Shown piece by piece: positions 1 to 6,293 of a stretch of DNA of 13,055 nt. The DNA is from an uncultured Gemmatimonadota bacterium (GTDB lineage: Bacteria; Gemmatimonadota; Gemmatimonadetes; Gemmatimonadales; Gemmatimonadaceae): the NCBI GenBank assembly GCA_946480295.1, contig CAMLIT010000123.1:1-13055 (forward strand). The letters run 5' to 3'. Each line of letters begins with the position of its first letter. Position 1 is the stretch's first letter. Under the pieces are notes generated by a model. That model saw only the letters and a list, made by a program, of their open reading frames with translations. It made no database searches and had not been told where the DNA came from. The translations under genes were made by a program, and so were the position numbers.

Positions 1-260
1 AGCGCGCGGCCGTGGATGCCGTGGAAGCCGTACGTCTTCAGGTAGTGCGGGAAGCGGCTCGAGCAACCGATCCCGGAGACGAACATCGTCTGCTCCGGCT
101 TGAGCTGCTCCGTCGTGAGCAGCCGCTGCACGGCGGTGAGGATCGAGTGGTCGCCGCAGCCGGGACACCAGCGCGCCTGCGCCCCCTCGTAGTCGCTCAG
201 TTCGAAGCTGCGATCGTCGTCCACGTCGCAGCCGAGGAGCGAGCAGCTGAAATCGGTCAT
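1..260 (-). CDS. korB: 2-oxoacid:ferredoxin oxidoreductase, beta subunit (partial, N-terminal 86 codons)
   Basis: This is the thiamine-pyrophosphate and iron-sulfur subunit that, with the alpha-gamma subunit encoded upstream, would convert a 2-oxoacid (most likely 2-oxoglutarate) plus CoA to acyl-CoA and CO2 while reducing ferredoxin in the cytoplasm. The visible N-terminus carries WCPGCGDH at residues 31-38 (cluster cysteines 32 and 35), GIGCSSRFPHY from residue 64 (Cys66) and YGFHGIHGRA at 77-86, the classic start of KorB-type subunits. The gene runs off the left edge, so the rest of the TPP site and the last cluster cysteine are not seen. The start ATG (260-258) overlaps the korA stop as ATGA, and a GGAG lies 6 nt upstream inside the korA end, so translational coupling is likely. 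Substrate preference between 2-oxoglutarate and other 2-oxoacids is inferred from the pairing with a fused alpha-gamma subunit. Confidence 0.93.
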   Translation of the reverse strand, partial: MTDFSCSLLGCDVDDDRSFELSDYEGAQARWCPGCGDHSILTAVQRLLTTEQLKPEQTMFVSGIGCSSRFPHYLKTYGFHGIHGRA

Positions 261-2164
261 TGGGCACTCCGGGCGCCGAGCGCGCCCCTGATCACATTCA
301 GGATCGTGGCGGGGCGCAGCGGCTCGCCGGGCACCCGGGTCCAGCAGTCCACGTCCACCAGCGTCTGCGCGCGCAGCAGCCACGCGAGCTGGCCGCGCCG
401 GCGGCTCTCCTCGGTGATGTACGGATCGGCGGGATCGTCGCTGTAATTGATCTCCACCGTCATCACCTTCCGGTACCGGGCGAAGATCCCCCTCAGCCCC
501 GGCTCGAGCGGCGACAGGAAGCGAAGGTGCAGCGAGGCGACGGAGAGTCCCTCGGCGTGCGCGCGCTCGACCGCCTCGTCGATCGCTCCCATCGTGCTCC
601 CCCACCCGATGAGCAGCAGGTCGGCCGACTGCGGCCCGTTCACGGTCGGCGGCACGAGCGTCTGCTGGAGCACCGCGAGCTTGCGGCTCCGCATGGTGGA
701 ACTGCGCTGATGCACGCCGGCGCTGTACGCGACCTTGCTGTTCTCGTCGTGGGAGAGCCCGGTGAGCGTGTGCATCCCGCCCGGCTGGCCGGGGATGATC
801 CGGCGCGAGAGGCCCGTCTGCGGGTCCCACCCCATCGGCTTCTGTCCCGGTGTGACCGGCGCGAGCTCGGGCTGCGACGCCTGCCACTCGGGGAGGAGCC
901 GCGGTCGCGGGAAGGGCTGCACCCCCGTCGCCAGGTTCGCGTCGGAGAGGACGAACACCACCGTGCGAAAGGTCTCGGCGATGCGACGTGCCGTGACCAC
1001 CGCGTGGAAGCACTCCTCGATCGTCGCCGGCGCGATCACGACGCGCGGTCCGTCGCCCGGCTGCGCGTACAGCGCCGCGAGGAGATCGGACTGCTCGACC
1101 TTCGTCGGGAGTCCCGTGCTCGGACCGCCGCGCTGCACGTCGATCACGACGAGCGGGATCTCGGCCATGATCGCGAGTCCGATGAACTCCGTCTTGAGCG
1201 CGAGCCCGGGGCCGGAGGTCACCGTGAAGGCGACCTTGCCCGCGTACGACGCGCCGATCGCGACACCGGCGGCGGCGATCTCGTCCTCCGCCTGGTGCAG
1301 CAGGCCGCCGAACTTCCCGATCACCTCGCCGATATAGTGCGACACCGACGTCGCCGGCGTGATCGGGTACATCGCGCACAGCTCCATGCCGGCCGCCATC
1401 GCGCCCATGCCTAACGCCTCGTTGCCGTTCATGACCACCATCGGCACGTCCGACGGCGTCGGCGGCACGTCCACCCGGAAGTCGAGGTTCTCGAGCGCCC
1501 AACTGTGGCCGAGGTGCAGGAGGGCGACGTTGGTTGTGTAGACCTCCTCCGACTTCTTGCGGAAGGCGTAGGCGATCTGCTCCTCGATGCGGGCGAGGTC
1601 GCGACCATAGATCGCGGCGAGCACGCCGAGGGCGAACATGTTCTTCCCCTTGCGGGGATTGTCGACGAGGGTGAGGCACTGCTCCTCCATCGGGAGGAGC
1701 ACGAGGCGGTAGGCGCGGGTGGAGAGCTCGTCGAGGGCGGCAGCCCATGCCTTCTGGATCGTGGGGTCGTCGGAATCGGCCCACTTGCTCTCGAGGAGGA
1801 CGATGGCGTCGGCGGCGAGCGCGCCGAGGCGATGCCGGCCGAGGAGCACCTGCTCGTTGAAGGCGATGACGAGGTTCGTCTCGTCCCCCCAGTTGGTCAC
1901 CGGCCCCGAGCCGAGGCGAATGCGATTGCCACTGGCGCCCTCCGGCTGGCGCGGCGGCGGCTGGATCTCGGCGGGAATGATCTCGACCGTCCAGACGCCG
2001 TTCCCCATCTTCGCGGACACCGCGCCGAAGATCTGGCCGCACTTCTGCGCGCCCTCGCCCGCGTCCGAGACGATCTCCAGCGTGTGCTCCCTGACGTGGA
2101 GCACGGTGGGACTCGGACGGGCGAGGGGCGCGACCTCTGACTCGGGGGCAGTCAAACTTGGCAT
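257..2164 (-). CDS. korA: 2-oxoacid:ferredoxin oxidoreductase, fused gamma-alpha subunit
   Basis: This 635-residue protein is the second subunit of the KorAB complex. The N-terminal third (about residues 25-200) is the gamma domain, with the Gly-rich GEGAQKCGQIFG at 36-47. The rest is the alpha part: NGNEALGMGA from 246, YPITPATS at 266-273, EDE at 293-295, SGPG at 317-320 and RGGPSTGLPT at 345-354, which shape the pyrimidine and CoA/substrate pockets, followed by the C-terminal domain II. Length matches gamma-alpha fusions of the 2-oxoglutarate type. The start at 2164 has AGGAG at 2182-2178 with a rather long 13-nt spacer. It is the first gene of a korA-korB operon, and korB follows with a 4-nt overlap. 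The fixed direction of the reaction (oxidative or reductive TCA) cannot be told from sequence. Confidence 0.93.
   Translation of the reverse strand: MPSLTAPESEVAPLARPSPTVLHVREHTLEIVSDAGEGAQKCGQIFGAVSAKMGNGVWTVEIIPAEIQPPPRQPEGASGNRIRLGSGPVTNWGDETNLVIAFNEQVLLGRHRLGALAADAIVLLESKWADSDDPTIQKAWAAALDELSTRAYRLVLLPMEEQCLTLVDNPRKGKNMFALGVLAAIYGRDLARIEEQIAYAFRKKSEEVYTTNVALLHLGHSWALENLDFRVDVPPTPSDVPMVVMNGNEALGMGAMAAGMELCAMYPITPATSVSHYIGEVIGKFGGLLHQAEDEIAAAGVAIGASYAGKVAFTVTSGPGLALKTEFIGLAIMAEIPLVVIDVQRGGPSTGLPTKVEQSDLLAALYAQPGDGPRVVIAPATIEECFHAVVTARRIAETFRTVVFVLSDANLATGVQPFPRPRLLPEWQASQPELAPVTPGQKPMGWDPQTGLSRRIIPGQPGGMHTLTGLSHDENSKVAYSAGVHQRSSTMRSRKLAVLQQTLVPPTVNGPQSADLLLIGWGSTMGAIDEAVERAHAEGLSVASLHLRFLSPLEPGLRGIFARYRKVMTVEINYSDDPADPYITEESRRRGQLAWLLRAQTLVDVDCWTRVPGEPLRPATILNVIRGALGARSAQ
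267..270 (-). promoter_or_regulatory. Shine-Dalgarno of korB inside the korA end
   Basis: GGAG on the minus strand lies 6 nt before the korB ATG and within the last codons of korA. With the ATGA stop/start overlap it supports reinitiation and a fixed subunit ratio. Confidence 0.6.
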
Positions 2165-2411
2165 GAGACGACGTGAGCTCCTGTGGTGGCGCGTCTCGAT
2201 CGATGTGCTTCAACAGGCTGTCGCAGCACGCGAGGATGGTTACTCGCGCCAAATGGGAGTGTCAGTCGGGAGCAACAAGGGCCTTTGTCAGGGATCGCCC
2301 GGGGCCGGCTACAGGCGTTTGGGGACAGGGATCCGGTGCGAGCGCGGGGGCTCGGCCGCGCCCCTCGCAGCGTGCGTCGCGCTTGGCGACCGGTCCGGCA
2401 TCACACGAGGT

Positions 2412-2561
2412 GGAACACGGATTGGGCGGATGAACGCGGATCGGCGCGGATCGCCCCGTGTGGCGCGACGGCGCCTCTCGGCCAGCGGCCGGTCGGGGGC
2501 CCGGCTCCCGCCCACCTCAGCCCATCCGCGCCGATCCGCATCTTCCGTGGAATCCGCGTCG
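2412..2561. repeat. Imperfect inverted repeat of 10-bp GGAT/ATCC units
   Basis: The left arm (2412-2451) has GGAT at 2419, 2428, 2438 and 2448, that is 9- to 10-bp spacing. The right arm (2524-2561) is its reverse complement with ATCC units. The inner 16 nt, GCGGATCGGCGCGGAT (2436-2451), pair perfectly with ATCCGCGCCGATCCGC (2524-2539). The outer parts pair with several mismatches and one gap. The arms enclose a 72-nt GC-rich loop (2452-2523). Intergenic arrays of GCGGATnnnC units are, to my knowledge, seen in several GC-rich environmental genomes, which suggests a dispersed, non-coding repeat family. Mobility is not shown. Confidence 0.6.
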
Positions 2562-2654
2562 ACTCTCCTGGAGCTGGCCGGGTAGAGCGGCCAGCGGCGG
2601 CGCGAGGAGACCGGAGCGGCAACAGGGTCGCGCGCGTCCCTCGTCCCGACGCCT

Positions 2655-2719
2655 CCCGCCTCCCTCCTCCCGCCTCCCCCCGCTTACCTTCCTCCCGCAC
2701 CCTCATCCCATCTCCCCCC
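2655..2719 (-). promoter_or_regulatory. Two consecutive G-quadruplex motifs upstream of ychF
   Basis: Read on the minus strand, 2681-2655 is a run of four G-tracts (6,3,3,3) with loops of 4,4,4 nt, and 2719-2694 is a second run of four G-tracts (6,3,3,3) with loops of 4,4,3 nt. Both fit the standard G3+N1-7 pattern. The only break between them is a short stretch containing CTTACCTT (2683-2690). They lie on the ychF template strand and end 2 nt before its ATG. A regulatory role is inferred. Confidence 0.55.
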
Positions 2720-2721
2720 GC

Positions 2722-3822
2722 ATGCTCAAGCTCGGAATCGTCGGCCTCCCGAACGTCGGCAAGTCCACCCTCTTCAACGCCCTCACCGCCGCCGGCGCGT
2801 CGGCGGAGAACTATCCCTTCTGCACCGTCGAGCCGAACGTCGGCATGGTCGAGGTCCCCGATTCGCGACTCCAGGTGCTCGCGGACATCGTGCAGCCGAA
2901 GAAGGTCGTCCCCGCCGTCGTCCAGTTCGTCGACATTGCCGGGCTCGTGAAGGGGGCCGCCGAGGGGGAGGGGCTCGGCAACAAGTTCCTCGCGAACATC
3001 CGCGAGACCGACGCGATCGTGCACGTCGTCCGCTGCTTCGAGGACCCGGACGTCACGCACGTGATGGGCGAGGTGGATCCGCAGCGCGACCGCGAGGTCA
3101 TCGAGTTCGAGCTCGCCCTCGCCGACCTGTCCGTCGTCGAGAAGCGTCTCGATCGGGCGCAGCGGGCGGCGAAGACGGGGGACAAGGAGGCGAAGCTCGA
3201 GGTGGAGTCGCTCGAGCACGCGCTGGGCTTCCTGCGCGAGGGGCGCGGGCTGTGGGAGGCGCGGCTCACGCCGGCGCAGCTCGACGTGCTGCGCCCCCTC
3301 GCGCTGCTGACGACCAAGCCGGTGCTCTACGCCGCGAACGTCACCGACCACGAGCTGGCCGGCGACGAGGGCCCGCACCTGAAGAAGCTGCGCGCGGCCG
3401 TCGCGGCGAGCGGCGAGCACGCGGAGGTCGTCCCGTTCTCGGCGAAGATCGAGGCCGAGCTGTCGGAGCTGCCCCCGGAGGACCGGACGGAGTTCCTCCA
3501 GTCGTTAGGCATCGAGTCGGCGGGGCTCGACCGGCTCATCCGCGCCGGCTACCACCTCCTCGGCCTCGAGACCTACTTCACCGCCGGCGAGCAGGAGGTC
3601 CGCGCCTGGACGATCCACAAGGGCGACACCGCCCCCGTCGCCGCGGGCGTCATCCACTCCGACTTCGAGCGCGGCTTCATCCGCGCCGAGACGGTGGGGT
3701 ACCAGGAGTTCGTCGCCAACGGCGGGTGGAAGGGCGCGCGCGAGAAGGGCGTCGTGCGTTCCGAGGGAAAGGAGTACGTGGTGCAGGACGGGGACGTGAT
3801 GCTGTTCCGGTTCAACGTCTGA
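2722..3822 (+). CDS. ychF: Ribosome-associated redox-responsive ATPase/GTPase YchF (OLA1 family)
   Basis: This 366-residue protein matches the usual YchF length (about 363). The P-loop GLPNVGKST is at 8-16, the switch-like YPFCTVEPNVG at 31-41, DIAGL at 71-75 (a hydrophobic residue follows Gly where classical GTPases have catalytic Gln, typical of HAS-type NTPases) and the altered G4 motif ANVTD around Asn206, which explains the relaxed preference for ATP in the family. The C-terminal TGS-like domain contains TYFTAGEQEVRAWTI, AAGVIHSDFERGFIRAE and the conserved end EGKEYVVQDGDVMLFRFNV. The ATG at 2722 was chosen because the family begins with xKxGIVGLPNVGKS. An in-frame upstream extension is non-conserved. 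No Shine-Dalgarno is visible: the 20 nt before the start are almost all pyrimidine. Neighbours do not form an operon with it. Confidence 0.97.
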   Translation: MLKLGIVGLPNVGKSTLFNALTAAGASAENYPFCTVEPNVGMVEVPDSRLQVLADIVQPKKVVPAVVQFVDIAGLVKGAAEGEGLGNKFLANIRETDAIVHVVRCFEDPDVTHVMGEVDPQRDREVIEFELALADLSVVEKRLDRAQRAAKTGDKEAKLEVESLEHALGFLREGRGLWEARLTPAQLDVLRPLALLTTKPVLYAANVTDHELAGDEGPHLKKLRAAVAASGEHAEVVPFSAKIEAELSELPPEDRTEFLQSLGIESAGLDRLIRAGYHLLGLETYFTAGEQEVRAWTIHKGDTAPVAAGVIHSDFERGFIRAETVGYQEFVANGGWKGAREKGVVRSEGKEYVVQDGDVMLFRFNV

Positions 3823-3891
3823 GCCGCGGCGCCCGTCTCCCCGAGTCTCTTCCCTTGCCCGCCGCGAGCACGACACGTATTCCTGGCATGT

Positions 3892-3916
3892 CCGCCGGGG
3901 GCCACGGCCCTGGCGG
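3892..3916 (+). terminator. GC-rich dyad after ychF (possible terminator)
   Basis: CCGCCGGGGGCC (3892-3903) and GGCCCTGGCGG (3906-3916) are near-complementary with one bulge. The dyad lies 70 nt past the ychF stop and before the next gene. There is no T-tract and the loop is cramped, so this is only a candidate for intrinsic termination. Confidence 0.3.
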
Positions 3917-3986
3917 CTGAGCCGCGGGACGCACGATCCCGCTCGAGATCCCCGCACGCTGCGCCAGTCGCATCGAGTGCCCGATC

Positions 3987-3993
3987 GGAGAGG
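3987..3993 (+). promoter_or_regulatory. Shine-Dalgarno fixing the start of the first metallophosphoesterase
   Basis: GGAGAGG with a 7-nt spacer to ATG 4001. This favours 4001 over an upstream in-frame GTG at 3977, which has no comparable site. Confidence 0.7.
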
Positions 3994-4000
3994 CCGCCTG

Positions 4001-4885
4001 ATGTGGACGTCCATGTCTTCGCACCGCGGGCCCGCTCTGCTGGTGCTCGCCGTCGTGTCGCTGGCGGCGTGTGGCGGCACGACTGCTCCCGATCGGCCCG
4101 TGGACGACGGCCCCGTGATCCTGGCAGCAGGCGACATCGCCGACTCGACGCTGAACTACGACTCCCTGACGGCGAAGCTCCTCGACCTCAACCCCGGGAC
4201 GGTGCTGCCGCTGGGCGATAACGCGTACAACGTCGGCTCGCTCGCGGAATACATGAACTTCTACGATCCGACCTGGGGGCGGGCGAAGGCGCGGTCGCAT
4301 CCGGTCCCGGGCAACCACGAGTACGGCACGCCGGGAGCCGCCGGCTATTTCGACTACTGGGGCGCTCTCGCCGGCGAGCGGGGCAAGGGCTACTACAGCT
4401 TCGACCTCGGGACCTGGCATCTCGTCGCCCTCAACAGCGAGGTGCCCTACTCCGATGGCTCGGAGCAGCTGTCGTGGCTTCGCGGCGATCTCGCGGCCAC
4501 CAGCGCCCGATGTGTGCTGGCCTACTGGCACCGTCCGCGATTCAGCTCCGGCGAGCATGGGAGCGACGCGAGCTTCCAGCCGCTCTGGCAGGTGCTCTAC
4601 GACGCGGGCGCGGACCTGGTCCTCAATGGCCACGACCACGATTACGAGCGCTTCGCGCCGCAGGATCCGGCCGGCAACGCCGACCCGGCGCGCGGGATCC
4701 GCGAGTTCGTCGTCGGGACGGGCGGCACGGGCTTCCGCGATTTCGTGACGGTGCAGCCGAACAGCGAGACCCGGCTGCACTACCACGGCGTGATCAGGAT
4801 CGTACTCGGCGACGGCGGCTACAGCTGGAAGTTCATCGGCATCCTGAAGATCGCGCGGGATAGCGGCAGCGCGCGCTGCCACTGA
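4001..4885 (+). CDS. Single-domain metallophosphoesterase lipoprotein, purple-acid-phosphatase-like
   Basis: This 294-residue secreted protein has a hydrophobic signal (12-23) ending in the lipobox LAAC with Cys24, so it is likely lipid-anchored on the outer face. Residue +2 is Gly, so no inner-membrane retention is expected. The mature part is one calcineurin-like phosphoesterase domain with all expected ligands: GDIA (Asp45), GDNAY (Asp73, Tyr76), GNHE (Asn105, His106), WH (His177) and GHDHDYER (His211, His213). The GDxxY and GHxH spacing resembles purple acid phosphatases. YERFAPQ and a terminal SGSARCH tie it to the other three phosphoesterase genes in this window. Unlike them it lacks the Cys after GDIA and the Cys of CYDP. 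The enzyme probably hydrolyses phosphate esters outside the cytoplasm, and the substrate is unknown. It is the only intact single-domain member here and the best candidate for a fully active enzyme. Confidence 0.88.
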   Translation: MWTSMSSHRGPALLVLAVVSLAACGGTTAPDRPVDDGPVILAAGDIADSTLNYDSLTAKLLDLNPGTVLPLGDNAYNVGSLAEYMNFYDPTWGRAKARSHPVPGNHEYGTPGAAGYFDYWGALAGERGKGYYSFDLGTWHLVALNSEVPYSDGSEQLSWLRGDLAATSARCVLAYWHRPRFSSGEHGSDASFQPLWQVLYDAGADLVLNGHDHDYERFAPQDPAGNADPARGIREFVVGTGGTGFRDFVTVQPNSETRLHYHGVIRIVLGDGGYSWKFIGILKIARDSGSARCH

Positions 4886-4941
4886 ACACCGGACGGCGGC
4901 GCAACCGCGCGATCGCCCGCACCAGCGAGCGCAAGGCGCAC

Positions 4942-4978
4942 GTAGTTGTGCGCCCACGGGTTGTAGTTGTGTCCCCAC
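4942..4978. repeat. Two 16-bp direct repeats with 21-bp period upstream of the glycosyltransferase
   Basis: GTAGTTGTGCGCCCAC (4942-4957) and GTAGTTGTGTCCCCAC (4963-4978) match at 14 of 16 positions and start exactly 21 bp apart, two helical turns. A much weaker third unit in register starts at 4984 (GTA...CCCC). Direct repeats on one DNA face in an intergenic region are typical of operators for regulators that bind in tandem. They lie about 200 bp before the glycosyltransferase start and 57 bp after the preceding stop. The regulator is unknown. Confidence 0.45.
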
Positions 4979-5076
4979 ACATTGTACCCCTTTCGCCCCA
5001 CCACCCGCCGCGCTCCGGCGGCGCTCCAGCGCGACCGTGAACCGGTAACAGGTTGCGAGCAGCGCAGATGCGTGTC

Positions 5077-5097
5077 ATGCGCCGAAACGTGGCGCAT
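5077..5097 (+). other. Short hairpin in the glycosyltransferase leader
   Basis: ATGCGCC and GGCGCAT form a perfect 7-bp stem around a 7-nt loop (GAAACGT). It lies 80 nt before the glycosyltransferase start, with no T-tract. It may be a leader structure or chance. Confidence 0.25.
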
Positions 5098-5166
5098 CGA
5101 GCACGATGACTGCGCTCGGCCTTCCGCGCAGTACCGCACCACAGCCCTCGAATCCATCGATCGTCC

Positions 5167-5173
5167 GGGGAGG
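5167..5173 (+). promoter_or_regulatory. Shine-Dalgarno of the glycosyltransferase
   Basis: GGGGAGG just 4 nt before ATG 5178. It supports this start over an in-frame ATG at 5106, whose extra 24 residues are not family-like. Confidence 0.55.
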
Positions 5174-5177
5174 TGTC

Positions 5178-6254
5178 ATGGAGCTCCGCCCAGCGAGAGC
5201 ATCGATCCCGACATCCGGTGAGCCGCCGTTCATCTCGATTCTCATCCCGTGCCGGAACGAGGCCTCCTACATCCGGCCGTGCCTCGCCTCGATCCTGGAG
5301 AGCGACTATCCGCAGGATAGGCTCGAGGTGCTGGTCATCGACGGCTGGAGCGACGACGGCACGCGCGAGATCATCGTCGAGATGGCGAGATCGCAGCCGA
5401 GCATCCGGCTGCTGGACAATCCACGCCGCATCACCCCGGTCGCCCTCAACCTGGGAATCCGCGAGTCGCACGGCACGATCATCGTCCGCATGGACGCGCA
5501 CGTGACCTATCCCCCCGCGTACCTCCCGCTGCTTGTCCGGGGGTTGCTCGAGACGGGCGCTGACAACGTGGGCGGCGTGATCGTCACGCTGCCGGCCAAC
5601 GAGAGCGCGACGGCGCGCGCGATCGCGATCGGGCTCTCGCACCCGATGGGCGTCGGCAACGCCTACTTCCGCATCGGAGTGACGAAGCGTCGCGACGTGA
5701 AGACGGTGCCCTTCGGCTGCTTCCGCCGCGAGGTCTTCGACGCCATCGGTCTCTTCGACGAGGAACTCGCGCGCAACCAGGACGACGAGTTCAACTTCCG
5801 CCTCGTCAGGCACGGTCGGCGCGTCGTCCTGCTCCCCGAGGTGATCGCATACTACTATGCTCGCCCGTCGCTGCGGCTGGTCGCGCGCATGTTCTACCAG
5901 TACGGCTGGTTCAAGCCGCTGGTCGCGCGGAAGGTGGGGGGCATCGTCACGTTGCGACAGCTCGCACCGGCAGCCCTCGTCGCGAGCCTCGCCGGCTGCG
6001 CGGTGCTCAGCCCATTCGCGTCCGCGGCCGACATCTCCTGCGGGTTCATCGCCGGAGGCTACGCCGCGGCGGTGCTAGCCTGCGCGGCCGCGCAGCTCCC
6101 GCGCCACGGTGTGCGCTGCGCGGCGATGCTGGCGGCCGTCTTCACGGTGCTTCACTTCAGCTACGGATTCGGCTACCTGCGCGGGCTCGTCCACGAGGTG
6201 ACCCGGCGCCCGGCCGCCGCGCTCGGCGGCCCGCCGCTTCCGCTCTCGCGATAG
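5178..6254 (+). CDS. Family 2 glycosyltransferase, succinoglycan ExoA-like, membrane-associated
   Basis: This 358-residue inverting glycosyltransferase has a GT-A fold: ISILIPCRNE at 19-28, DGWSDDGT at 55-62 and the DxD-type RMDAH at 104-108. It also has FGCFRREVF and FDEEL, and QDDE at 201-204 as the likely catalytic acid region. After a soluble domain of about 250 residues come three hydrophobic segments (about 263-283, 288-308, 314-336), the last containing HFSYGFGYLRG. This layout and the LDNPRRITPVALN motif (79-91) match ExoA-type enzymes, which add a sugar to an undecaprenyl-linked oligosaccharide at the cytoplasmic face during exopolysaccharide synthesis. No other polysaccharide genes are seen, so it may be a lone enzyme. 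It ends 39 bp from the convergent stop of the next gene. Confidence 0.88.
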   Translation: MELRPARASIPTSGEPPFISILIPCRNEASYIRPCLASILESDYPQDRLEVLVIDGWSDDGTREIIVEMARSQPSIRLLDNPRRITPVALNLGIRESHGTIIVRMDAHVTYPPAYLPLLVRGLLETGADNVGGVIVTLPANESATARAIAIGLSHPMGVGNAYFRIGVTKRRDVKTVPFGCFRREVFDAIGLFDEELARNQDDEFNFRLVRHGRRVVLLPEVIAYYYARPSLRLVARMFYQYGWFKPLVARKVGGIVTLRQLAPAALVASLAGCAVLSPFASAADISCGFIAGGYAAAVLACAAAQLPRHGVRCAAMLAAVFTVLHFSYGFGYLRGLVHEVTRRPAAALGGPPLPLSR

Positions 6255-6279
6255 CCGTCACATCGGCGCCCGCCAAAGG

Positions 6280-6291
6280 ACGGCGCGCCGT
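6280..6291. other. Perfect 12-bp palindrome between convergent stops
   Basis: ACGGCGCGCCGT is fully self-complementary and sits in the 39-bp gap between the convergent glycosyltransferase and metallophosphoesterase genes. It may act in termination from either side, but it has no loop or T-tract. Confidence 0.25.
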
Positions 6292-6293
6292 GC

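Larger units (their letters stand above)
2165..2721. other. Divergent intergenic region korA / ychF (557 bp)
   Basis: No convincing gene is present. The several open frames are Arg-, Pro- and Ser-rich readings of GC-rich DNA with no recognisable domain. The stretch holds, from left to right, the korA ribosome site (2178-2182), a sequence with no clear promoter match, an imperfect inverted repeat of GGAT-containing units (2412-2561) and a C-rich tract with two G-quadruplex motifs on the minus strand (2655-2719). Promoters for both divergent genes must lie here, but I cannot assign -35/-10 boxes with any confidence. Confidence 0.6.

Noticed and set aside
2289..2318. TTGTCA with a TACAGG box 19 bp downstream as a plus-strand promoter for ychF
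   Set aside because: The spacer is long, the -10 is poor and it would leave a leader of about 400 nt through the inverted repeat. Not enough to call.
2309..2950. Open frames across the korA-ychF gap
   Set aside because: Arg-, Pro- and Ser-rich with no start signals. They cover an inverted repeat and a C-rich tract and run into ychF in the wrong frame.
4833..5157. Small minus-strand peptide with heptad repeats (YNVWG / HNYNPWA / HNYVRLA)
   Set aside because: The heptads are just the in-frame reading of the 21-bp DNA repeat. No convincing start and ribosome site exist in that frame, and the frame continues antisense into the end of the first MPE gene.
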